64,000 nucleotides of DNA. Origin: Adiantum capillus-veneris (taxonomy: Eukaryota; Streptophyta; Polypodiopsida; Polypodiales; Pteridaceae). The notes under the pieces were generated by a model. That model had not been told where the DNA came from and did not search any database. It worked only from the letters and a program-made list of their open reading frames with translations. A program made the translations under genes and the position numbers. Positions 1 through 9,253 of this stretch are shown piece after piece; position 1 is the first letter of the stretch; every line of letters starts with the position of its first letter. The stretch spans positions 55,785,209 through 55,849,208 of the forward strand of contig CM043971.1 of assembly GCA_014529385.2 (NCBI GenBank), written 5' to 3'.

Positions 1-261
1 ATGATCAAAACGGACCTCAATTCACTTCTTTTCATTTAACACAAAGAATCCAGATAAATGTTCATGTGTCCAGGAAGGTTTTTTTCCAGCAGCGCATAGT
101 TTTTATGTTCGGGCCAAGAAGATTAAGAGAGATATTGGAATCCCCTTTTCCTGTTGTAATTCCGATGATTAACTATGAAAACTCATTTGATGTGCATGTG
201 TTTGTCCTTATCTAAAGATGAGCTCCATTGAAGTTTTTGGGGATTGAGTCAGTAAAAAGGT

Positions 262-1290
262 TTGGGTTCTTGCACCTGTGTTAAAAGGGATTCTCAAAGT
301 ATCAAAACTTGGGTAGCCATGGCTTTCTCTTATCCGGAGTTTCATGGAAGAAGTCATGAAGATGTGGAAGAATTTTTGAAAAAGATAGAGGTTGCCTGCA
401 TTAGCAATCAGATTCATGATCTAGCACAGATGTTACGTCTTCTCCAAATTCGTTTGAAGAGTGATGCACGAGTTTGGTCCAAATCATTTGAAGAGGAGTT
501 GTGTGTGGCCGATCCACCTGTGAGATTAAGTTGGGAATTTACGACATGGATTGGAAGTGGAGTTTGTGAAGACAGAAGATCCTGACAAAGTGTGGCAAGA
601 AGTACAGGGTTGGTGCAAAGGGAAGGTGAACCAGTAGATGCGTACATACGTAAGTTTTCAATGGCATGGGAGCGGATGTGCAAGGCCTTAGTACCACAAG
701 TACCTCCACCTGACATGATGAAGAAGGACATGTTCTTGGCTGGTCTTTGGGAGAATATACGTTGGAGAGTGGAGCTAAAGAAGCCTAGGACATATGAAGA
801 TGCACTAGATGTAGCGAGGAACAAAGAGTGGAAGCTGAGAAGAATGAGCCAGCTAGGAGTAGAGTCTTTGCCTAGGAGGCCTGAGTTTCAACCTATGGAT
901 TCTTTGCAAGGTCGCATACTAGGGGTTCATCATGAACGAATGGTTTTTGTTACTCCTCGGGTTATGCCAGCAGTGGTCACTACATCAGTGCAAGATGATG
1001 GGCTAAGGCAAGACATGAGGCAAGTGGTAGATTTAAGGAAGAATCTCAGCCTAAACATGCTAGGTAATGTGGGAAATAATCGAGGTCGGGGGAGGTTTGC
1101 AAATCAGCCAGGAGGTGAAGAAAGACCCAGGAATGGTGTTGGACAAATCCATGGTAGAGTCTAGAGGCAGACGCCCACATGTTATAATTGCGGAGAGTTG
1201 GGCCACATTAGCCCGCAATGTGATAAGCCACCAAGGATGGGGGGAGACATGTATCCATTGCCAAGACAGGTCTTAACTAGGTTAAATGAT
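262..1290 (+). mobile_element. Gypsy-type gag fossil (capsid and zinc knuckle)
   Basis: Fossil of an LTR-retrotransposon gag region. The plus-strand frames read a retrotransposon gag domain (motifs YPEFHGRSHEDVEEFL, then REGEPVDAYIRKFSMAWERM) followed near 1170-1230 by a CCHC zinc knuckle (CYNCGELGHISPQC). This order is usual for Ty3/Gypsy gag. It is broken, with a few interruptions, and no LTR of its own is visible. It stops at about 1340, where a Copia fragment starts abruptly. Confidence 0.75.
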
Positions 1291-1342
1291 TATGACATTG
1301 AGAGTAAGGGAGAAGAAGGAACCAATGGATTAACCCAAGAAC

Positions 1343-1715
1343 AATCCAATAGAAAGCACATTGTATGTAAAGCGTGAGGGTGATGTACTTCTCATTGGGG
1401 TTCTTTATGTGGATGATTTGTTGATCACTGGACCAAATGAGAGACATATTGCTGAATTTAAGGTTGATTTGAATTCTACTTTCAAGATGAAAGATTTGGG
1501 ACTGTTGCATCATTACTTGGGTATACAGTTTAAGCAGTGTGATGGTGGTATTGCCTTGTGTCAGAAAAGTTACATAGAGACATTGCTATGCAAGTTTGGA
1601 CTTGAGGATTGCAAATTTATTGCCACTCCTATGAAAATAGATTTGAAATTGAGTCTTCATGATGCTGGTGATCCTGCAGATGTCACTCTTTACCAAACTG
1701 TTGTTGGATGCCTTT
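1343..1715 (+). mobile_element. Copia reverse transcriptase fossil
   Basis: Fragment of a Ty1/Copia reverse transcriptase with the catalytic motif VLYVDDLLITG and the downstream FKMKDLGLLHHYLG block. It is very similar to the reverse transcriptase of the larger minus-strand Copia element at about 15.8-16.3 kb, so both come from one family. Both edges are abrupt: it lies between a Gypsy gag fossil and a Gypsy integrase fossil. It is a fragment only. Confidence 0.85.
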
Positions 1716-1734
1716 CTCATTCTAGTTAAGATAA

Positions 1735-2240
1735 CCTTTACCACATCCAACATTGCACGGCTATTTGTTAAGGAGAATTTTCAAATTGCACAAATTTTCT
1801 CAAATGGATTGTAAGTGATCAAGATATCAAGTTCACCTTAAAAAACTTTAATATTGCATACCATCCCGAATCGAATGGGCAAACAAAATGGGTCAAGTCA
1901 TTGAAGATATTCTTATACCTTAATAAAGTAGGGAGCCTAAGCAATGGATTCAATTTCTACCTCCAATGGAGTATGGTTACAATGCTTCACACCATCAAAG
2001 CATTTGGGTGACCCATTTTGTGCCCTATATGGAATGTCTCTCTCCAGACAACTTTTCATATCCTAAGAGGATGCTCAAAGAGATGGAAAACCAAACTAAG
2101 GTTATCAGAAAAGATATCCAAGCAGCTCAAGATCGAGAAAAGCAATATTTTGATGGCGTAGGTCTGTCACTTTTTAAAAAATGTATCATATCCCCATGTA
2201 AGTCAACCGATAAGAATTATTAGTACTCAAAAATGTATAA
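1735..2240 (+). mobile_element. Gypsy integrase fossil
   Basis: Degraded Gypsy-type integrase tail. Recognisable pieces are a catalytic-core stretch resembling YHPESNGQT and the region leading to the capsid-proximal end of pol. It is broken by several interruptions. Together with the gag fossil at 262-1290 it may be one old Gypsy copy whose central pol is gone and replaced by the Copia fragment. Confidence 0.6.
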
Positions 2241-3125
2241 CACTTGTTCATTTGAAATTACAATGTGGTGAGAGGTGTCTTGACCCGAAAAAGGCTTCAC
2301 GAGTCAAAAAACATGAAAAATTTGAACATCTCACATTGAAAGGAATGCCAACTACTTTAAGACTTTAAAAATAATCCTTGAAATGGTACATGCTAGAGCA
2401 AAAATGAAAGGTACGGAAAAATATGTGTTATTTTTTGCACTTTCAAGTTGACATGCCAAAAAGTGGAGAACTCATATTGCACAATTTTAAAGTATATTTG
2501 AGGCCATCCATGATGTATCAAACATGAGACAGATGGTTGGTCTCATTTTTGAATGTTTTATATCCTGAATGTTGCACTTGTATCTAAGAATTTGCAAGAA
2601 ATGTAGCATAATTATTACAGCTTTCAAGTTGCCATGCCAAAAAGTGGAGAACTCATATTGCACAATTTTAGTGTATATTTGAGGCAATCCATGATGTATC
2701 AAATAGGAGTCAGATGTTTGGTCTAATTTTTGAATGTTTTATATCCAGAATGTTGCACTTGTATCTAAGAATTTGCAAGAAATGTAGCAAAATTATTACA
2801 GCTTAAAAAAATATGACAAAAAATTAGATTTGACTACTACACTTGTTAAAAGCAAGCCTAACAAAAGTATTGTGTGACGAAACAATAGAAGCCTACTCAT
2901 TTCTCAAGATATCTCACTAGAATAGAAAACATAAATATAAGCCCTCATGTTTGTTTTTCTTTAAATAAACCTCCAAAAGTCTGATTATAAGCAATTGACT
3001 CTAACAAATCAAGGGACAAAACTAAGGGGGAAGTGGAAATTCTTCCTCCTCATTTTCTGATTCTAGAACATGTTCTTCCTCTACACATGGTAGACTAGAG
3101 TGGGAGCTACCCCCTCAACTTCTGC
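2241..3125. repeat. Noncoding AT-rich stretch with a 181-bp tandem duplication
   Basis: No gene is seen. The sequence at 2440-2620 is repeated at 2621-2803 with a period of 181 bp and only scattered mismatches. Shared phrases include ATGCCAAAAAGTGGAGAAC and CTAAGAATTTGCAAGAAATG. The rest is AT-rich without recognisable features. Confidence 0.85.
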
Positions 3126-3138
3126 GTGGGGATGGAAA

Positions 3139-3240
3139 TGGAGGGAGCTTTTTCAAATTTTGATCAACTAACCAATTTCAAAAAAAAAAAAGCTCTCTTT
3201 GCTCCAAAAGTAGTTTTTTGGAGCGAGCTTTTTTTTATAA
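3139..3240 (+). repeat. Left arm of inverted repeat A
   Basis: This stretch (gggagctttttcaaatttt ... ggagcgagcttttttt) reappears in reverse complement at about 5285-5375. Both arms are followed on the inside by pyrimidine/purine microsatellite: (TC)n after this arm and (GA)n before the other. The arms have diverged but share the GGAGCGAGCTTTTTT box and the TTTTTCAAATTTT box in the same order. They may be termini of a non-autonomous or foldback-type transposon. No target-site duplication was identified. Confidence 0.6.
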
Positions 3241-3242
3241 TC

Positions 3243-3247
3243 CCTCT

Positions 3248-3306
<59 letters not shown>

Positions 3307-3339
3307 CTATGTGTGTGTGTATCTTCCTCTCTCCCCCAT

Positions 3340-3385
<46 letters not shown>
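3243..3385. repeat. Compound microsatellite (TC)n-(TA)n-(GT)n-(TC)n
   Basis: Runs of TC (about 3243-3281), TA (about 3282-3307), a short GT run (about 3310-3320) and TC (about 3343-3385). They lie between the left inverted-repeat arm and the retropepsin fossil. Confidence 0.95.
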
Positions 3386-3387
<2 letters not shown>

Positions 3388-3862
3388 GTACTAGTGGGAA
3401 GTAGGGCCCACTTGTACATCCCAGCTAGCATCGTGCCAGCATCCTTAGTGCCATCAAAATCTTTGAAAGTGAAGGCTTTTCAGCTAATTTTGTTTGACCC
3501 AGGTAGTATGCATGATGTGATTAGTGACTCTCTTATCGAAAGAACCCGCTTGTAGGTTAGCAAGACATTTCCTTTAAGGGTGTCGGGCTTTGCTCCCAAT
3601 ATGGACTGTCTCATCACGCAAGAGTGCTTTGATGTTTTGTTCAGTGTTCAACACTTGTCCTTCCGTAGGAAATTTGTAGTATCTCCTCTTTCAGGATGTG
3701 ATATGTTTTTAGGCATTCGATGGTTTCGTGAGCATAACCCTCTCATTGAATGGGCAGCTAATATGTTCACTTTCAATGCTAAAAGTGACTCTCCCATTGT
3801 CATTCGTGGGGAGCAAGTTGTTCACTCTTCATCTCTCATTTCTAATGTGCAAGCGAAGATTG

Positions 3863-3870
<8 letters not shown>
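3386..3870 (+). mobile_element. Gypsy retropepsin (aspartic protease) fossil
   Basis: Fossil of a Gypsy-type protease: the active-site-like stretch LILFDPGSMHDVIS, then a hydrophobic CDMFLGIRWFREHNP block typical of retroviral-type aspartic proteases of plant Gypsy elements. It is broken and is followed by a (GA)n tract at about 3866-3898. It lies inside the inverted-repeat-bounded segment 3139-5375. Confidence 0.65.
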
Positions 3871-3902
<32 letters not shown>

Positions 3903-4115
3903 GTGTAAAAGTACGTTGTTGCACGCTAATTGCATTGCAGAGGTCAAAGTGTTGAAAGCATGCAAAAACTCCATACAACACACGCGAGTGTTGGCATCTG
4001 TAGAAGGGAGATAGACGTTTATACTGATGTGAGTGCCCAGCTTGCTGGCCTCGCCTTGCACTTTTAGCAACAGGGGGTGATTCAACCATGGTGATTCTCC
4101 TGTTTGCACGTCGTC

Positions 4116-4930
4116 CTAGCCCAGCCCACACTGTAACACGATGGGGTAGGTAGCAGCTATCGTCCCCCCCTCTTTGCAGATGGTGAAGTTGGGGGTCAAC
4201 TCTATAGGGCCGGAGTTTTTGTTGTTAACTAGGGCGTCTACCCATGGAATTTCTATGTCCTCGTAAACATAGCATAGCAATGAGTTGTTCAGCTCATTGA
4301 CCACCTTCACACGCACCAACTGTGCGTCCTCATTGTAGAAGGGGAACTCATTGTTGTGGTAGTCTTCGTCTATGATGTCCTCGTCGTTGAGGAAGGTTCT
4401 CCACCTTTGCCACAAATGATTGATCTGTGCATGGTGGCCGCTGTAAAAGGAAGTCTCTCGAGCGGCGGCGTAGAAAGAGCCCATGTCTTTCAGCCCGACA
4501 GAGCTCTTATGGCTCACCCAGATGTGCACGTTGTTGTGAGGCATTAGTTCCACAAAGCCGCCGTTGGGCATTCGGGGATCTCCTTGCCTGTATCGCAAGC
4601 CTAAGAAGCCTTCTTGATTGGAGGAGTCACCCACAACCATGCGATAGAAGGTGTAGTCTTTCTCATGCAGCTATTGCTCGTGCAGGTGATCCTCCACATC
4701 TGGGTTGTTGATGCGGGCGGTGGCATTAGGACCCCTATGGAGAGGGTCATGCTTGGAGATTACAAGCAGATCGTTGTAGGAGTCATAGATTCAGGGGATG
4801 GAGGTGGCGTTGTGGAATTCATAGTTCTAAATGGGGACTTCTCTCCGCATTCAGGCATCGGCATTATTAAGAATAATGGCTACATAGGTGGTATCTCCTA
4901 TAGTGGGAGGGAAGAGTGTTTTTGAATGTC
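4116..4930 (-). pseudogene. PPO: Polyphenol oxidase (tyrosinase-type) pseudogene fragment
   Basis: Decayed copy of a plant polyphenol oxidase, the di-copper enzyme that oxidises phenols to quinones, usually in plastids. The clear part (4640 down to 4116) has the CuB copper-binding features: MPHNNVHIWV, then FYSGHHAQINHLWQRW, where the histidines match the CuB ligands. A linker-domain stretch follows (FPFYNEDAQLVRVKVVNEL and YVYEDIEIPW), resembling the DWL domain. Upstream in the same frame the similarity continues (IYDSYNDLLVISKHDPLHRG; KDYTFYRMVVG) but is cut by in-frame stops, for example at 4673-4671 and 4793-4791. The CuA domain, transit peptide and C-terminal KFDV region are not seen. 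This is a host-gene fragment, possibly carried here by a transposon, because inverted repeats flank it. Confidence 0.7.
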
Positions 4931-5099
4931 CCTTGGACAGTAGAAAAGAAGATGAGTGTACAAAGGCATGACACTTACAGAGGGTGTGTTTCTCTCATCC
5001 ACAATTTCATGTCTTTGTGGTAAGTGGCTCTTAAGGTAGGCTCATTATGCCAAGTGATCCCATCCTCATCAATCAATCTTTCAATGCTCCAAATTTATA

Positions 5100-5292
5100 T
5101 AATTACAATGACCATTTTAAAACCTGATACATAATTTCACTCATTTAAGAGAGAGAAAGAGAGAGAGAGGAGAGGAGGGGAGGGAGGGTAATACAATTTT
5201 TTTTTTGGGAGGGGGGGAGAGAGAGATAAAGAAAGAAGGGGGATATATATATATATAAATAAAGAGAGAGAGAGAGAGAGAGGGAGAGATTT
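5100..5292. repeat. (GA)n-rich tract
   Basis: Purine-rich region of interrupted GA repeats with a short TA run at about 5244-5258. It abuts the right arm of inverted repeat A. Confidence 0.9.
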
Positions 5293-5425
5293 TTAAAAAA
5301 GCTCGCTCCAAAACGAGTTTTTTTTTTTAAAAAAAAATTGGTCAGTTAAAATTTGAAAAAAGCTCCCTTCAAAGCTTGAGTTAGGTCTTCGAGCGAGCTC
5401 AATGGAGCGAGCTTTTTTTTTTTGG
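5285..5425 (-). repeat. Right arm of inverted repeat A fused to left arm of inverted repeat B
   Basis: Bases 5285-5375 are the reverse complement of 3139-3240. The adjoining 5360-5425 (caaagcttgagtt ... caatggagcgagcttttttt) is in turn matched in reverse complement at about 6497-6570. Two inverted-repeat-bounded segments therefore sit back to back, sharing this junction. Confidence 0.55.
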
Positions 5426-5594
5426 GCCGCCCTCCCTAACTCTCCTTCCTCCTCTTGCCGCCCATGTGCCTCCTCCCCTCCACTTGCTTCTCCTCCTCCA
5501 ACATCCTCCGTCCCCTCCACCTTCTTCCTCCATCTCCTCCTCTGGCCGCCATCCTCCTCCTCCTTACTCATCCCTCTCTTCTACCTCATTCCTC

Positions 5595-5690
5595 CCTCTC
5601 TCTTTTCTTTTTCTCTCTCTCTCTCTCTCTCTCTCTATGTCTCTCTCTTTCCTCTTTCCTCTCTCTCTATCTCTCTCTGTGTCGAAGCAT
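5595..5690. repeat. (TC)n microsatellite
   Basis: Interrupted TC/CT run directly upstream of the B3-domain remnant, mirroring the pyrimidine tract beside the retropepsin fossil. Confidence 0.9.
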
Positions 5691-6075
5691 ATGCTCTGAC
5701 CATTGTTCCAAATGCCGAGACACCGAAGCCAATAAATAAGGAAGTCATGTTGGAGGGACCAAGCGGTAAAGTTTGGCCTGTTAGTATCTGCGGCATGAAA
5801 GTAACGAATATGGGATTCAAGATGGGTTGGTGAAAGTTTGCTGCTGATCATCAGCTTGCACAAGGTGATGTGCTTTTTTTTAAAATTGATGTCAAAGTCT
5901 CACTTCAAGGTCAAGACATTTGGCAAGGATGGGTTATTGAAGGATTTAGTCCTCAAGAAAGAAAAGGAGGGAAAGGCATCCCTGCTGTTCAGGGAAATGC
6001 ACATGGAAGGCATGAATTCAAACAAGAGAAATTCCATGATGAGGTTGCCAAGCAGGGATTCTTAAGATATATATT
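5688..6075 (+). pseudogene. B3 DNA-binding domain pseudogene fragment
   Basis: Remnant of a plant B3 transcription-factor domain (REM-like in general appearance). The order fits B3: a strand-like stretch PINKEVMLEGPSGKVWPVSI, then MGFKMGW, then KFAADHQLAQGDVLFF, then SKSHFKVKTFG, matching the family pattern GW..F..D..L..GD.L.F.....S.F.V..FG. The reading frame is broken by an in-frame stop right after MGFKMGW and by a frame change at the T8 run near 5874. No other domain is visible before a (GA)n tract begins at 6153. It is a host-gene fragment and not functional as it stands. Confidence 0.65.
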
Positions 6076-6150
6076 AGAATCGCGAGGGGTGGTGCAGCTC
6101 GGAGACAAGAGACACAAACGTCTTTTTTTGTGTGCTTCCTTGACCGTTTG

Positions 6151-6323
<173 letters not shown>

Positions 6324-6489
6324 GTCCTTGAGTAGCCCACTAGAAGGAAGAGTGGGAGGAGAACCGATGGCAATGGGCGGTGATGGTAGGAGGAGGAGTG
6401 GCAGATGGTGGTAGTGAGCTAACATCACCAACCACCGGTGGTGGATTAGGGTGTTGGTTGTCATGGGTGGTAAGGGGCGGCAATGGGAG

Positions 6490-6600
6490 GTAGAGGTGGT
6501 GAAAAAAAAAAAAAGCTCGTTCTAAAGCTCGCTCCGTTGAGCTCGTTCCATAACCACCCACTCAAAGCTTCTTCCAAAAGCTCTCTCAAAACCTCTGACT
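6490..6600 (+). repeat. Right arm of inverted repeat B
   Basis: The stretch aaaaaaagctcgttc ... gctcgctccgttgagctcg ... ctcaaagcttcttcc is the diverged reverse complement of 5360-5425. It closes a second inverted-repeat segment containing the B3 remnant. Confidence 0.5.
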
Positions 6601-7274
6601 CCTTTCGCATCAATAATCATTGGATCCATATAAACCTCAAGCGCTCGGCAAACTGCATGCCCCTATCAAGGCCTAAGAGAGTTTGAGGCTCTCCTAATGC
6701 ATCAACCACCCTTGGGTTTGTGTCCGGTTTCTTCATTCCCACCTCTTAGAACTCATTTCACGTAATGAAATGTGTGTTGAATGAATCTTATTTGCAAAGG
6801 ATCAAACTCAATAGCAACAACATTTCTTCCTCTTTAGGTAGCACTAACGGTCGTTGTACCTCGAAATATGAACACAATTTTGATTCTAAATGCAATATAG
6901 TAATAAAATTCTTTTGGTTGCAATAAGACACTAGTATCCAAAATACAAAGAGAGCTGGGCATGAACATGTTGAAACCATAAAAGTTAAGTTAAAAAAATA
7001 GGGAAAGGACTTATTTGAGACTTGAATAGATAGATATGGAGAGTTAGTTTCACCACCACGATCATTTGACTCATGTTCATTGACCTTTTGTCAAAGTTGA
7101 ACATGCTATCCAAAATCTTGGTAAAAACTTTACTAGAACTAGGTCAAAGAATATAAAATAAGCAAGTAGTGCGAGGTTGATAAGCATTTGTATTCCAAAA
7201 CACATACCTCCAACCATGAGAGAGCATTCTGTACTGCTTATTAGCAACTTACACAAGGGGTTCTTGAATAAAAT
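6601..7274. other. No recognisable feature
   Basis: AT-rich DNA without convincing coding, RNA or transposon signals. It ends at the target site of the LINE. Confidence 0.6.
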
Positions 7275-7285
7275 GTAGACGTGAT
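7275..7285. repeat. LINE target-site duplication, left copy
   Basis: GTAGACGTGAT, repeated exactly at 13251-13261 right after the LINE's A-rich tail. This fixes both ends of the insertion. Confidence 0.9.
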
Positions 7286-7387
7286 CCTATCTTAAAAGAG
7301 TGCTTTAAGATCTTGGAAGCTCGAGGGTTTGCAAGAGCTGTGAGGTCGCAGACGGTATGCTTGGAGGAGGTTTGGTAGCCTTGAGGC

Positions 7388-9253
7388 TTGTTGGGGAAGG
7401 GCACAAGCGGGGAAGGGTTGGGAGCTCTTCAGTCGATCCGGAGGCAAAAGATTTGGCGTGAGGCAGCTGGTTGCATGCATAGTTCACTTGGTGTTTTGGC
7501 TCGCATTTGCAAATTCTCACAGATGTTAGCGGCAAGGAAAAGGTCCGAAACGGAGCTAGCGGTGCCAATGGATATAGGCGGCGGCTCGGTCTTGAGACCG
7601 GTGCATGACACGGAAATGTCAGGCCCCAGCTCGCCAAAGGTATCAACCATGCAAGAGGTCAAAATTGCTCCGACCGAAAAAGTCCCCTCTGAGGAAACAG
7701 GGGTGAAAATGGGCTCAGCGCAAGGGTTCACATTCGAAGTAAAAACCATCAAAGACGGGGTTCCTCAAGGACCAATGTGTGCGAATGTAAATAAAGCGTC
7801 AAGTTCATCGGCTACGTGCAGGCCAGGTATATCGTTTGCTAGCATACTCAAGGAGCCTAACTCTAGGGATAATGAAAAAAGCTCAGCAGAAGGGATGTCA
7901 AGTGCAAGGGATATCAAAAACCTGCAAAATACAAAAGCTGGACTGCAACAAGAGCTCTTGGAAGTCAACAAAATGCTTGAGGCCGACCCTAACAACAACA
8001 AAAGAACTTGCTCCCATTCAAAGTTCAGTGGATTGGTAGAAATCTCTGCTTTAAAAAAGTCCTTGCCACACCATGTGGAGGTAGTTGAGGCTATTACTGT
8101 AGCGATTCCACCAGCACCAATAAAAAAATAGTTGGCCAGCCAAGCTAAGATGACGCTTGTATTTGGGTTCAGTTGAAGAATCCCGAACATGTTTGAGATG
8201 ATCCAATGGCTGCAGGGCCCTCAAATTCTTGGCCATGGAGGAGCAGTTGAAAGTACTTCCTACCTAGCTAGAGGTTTTTGGTCAGGGAGATTCAAAGAGG
8301 CCTCCGATGTGGATAAGATCCTTGACAAAGGGCCCCTATTATTTAATAGGACTACAGTGTGTGTGGTGCCTTGGGAGCCAGTGTTCGACTCAGCTGAATC
8401 TTTGCAAGCGGTTCATCCAGTCTGGGTAGAGTTTGTGGGACTGCCTAGCTGGCTGTGGGATAATCTCAGGATGCTTGCTAGCCAACTGGGCACTCCCTTA
8501 TTTATACCTAGTAAGAGAGGGTTTGACAGAACTTCAAACAGGGTTTGTATAGGATGGGATTCGTGTAACACGCCACCTAAAAACATGGTTATCAATGTCG
8601 GAGCTGGGCTTGTTACCATTCCGCTAAACTTTGGAACTTACTTTGGGGCATGTTTTAAATGCAACAACTTTGGTCACTTCGCCAAGGATTGCCCATTGAA
8701 TTCTAATGATACTACAGCTCCGGCAGTACAGGGCCCCAATAAAATGGTATCCCCGATGGGAGGGCTGGAGAAGCAGGGAGAGAATAACGAAGGGATAAAT
8801 ACAGGGAAGGATGAAGGAGGGATGGTGTGTGAGAAAATGGATACGAAGATGAAGGAAATGATGGTGGAAGAATCAATTCCTATACAACGAGCTTCTGAAG
8901 GTACATGCAATATTAATAGGATCATTACTCCTGTTGCTACCCCCAAATTTATGAAAGTAACAATGGCGACGGCTGTCCAAGTCCCTGGTCTGAAAAGAGC
9001 CAAAAGAGTGAAGGCACTGGCAAGAGACTCCAAAGTGCTGCAAGTCGTCAGAACACTGGAGGTGAAAGGATCTAATTCATCCTCTACCCCTTCGAAAGGA
9101 GGGGGGTTCATTATCCCTCTGCACAATCCATTTGCAACACTGCAAGAAAAGAAATCCTCTGACTTGGAACCCCCAGATTCTCTTGAGACCAAGGAGAAGG
9201 GGGGAGGGGGGAATGATTCGGATGCTGAAGAATTCGTTCCTCTATCCCAATGA
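7388..9253 (+). pseudogene. LINE ORF1 (DUF4283-like, CCHC knuckle)
   Basis: The nucleic-acid-binding ORF1 protein of a plant L1 element. One frame runs from 7388 to 9253, interrupted only by two in-frame stops (8129-8131 and about 8174-8176). It contains a DUF4283-like region (motifs GFWSGRFKEASDVDKIL and PVWVEFVGLPSWLWDNL), then one CCHC knuckle (CFKCNNFGHFAKDCP) near 8653-8697, and a long charged, low-complexity tail. Its stop codon overlaps the ORF2 start as ATGA at 9250-9253, so ORF2 may have been translated by stop-start reinitiation. An alternative downstream start in ORF1 is possible. Confidence 0.85.

Noticed and set aside
3126-3404. Reading frames rich in Leu-Ser repeats, as also seen in many places with Arg-Glu or Cys-Val repeats
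   Set aside because: They are translations of (TC)n, (GA)n and (GT)n microsatellites, not proteins.
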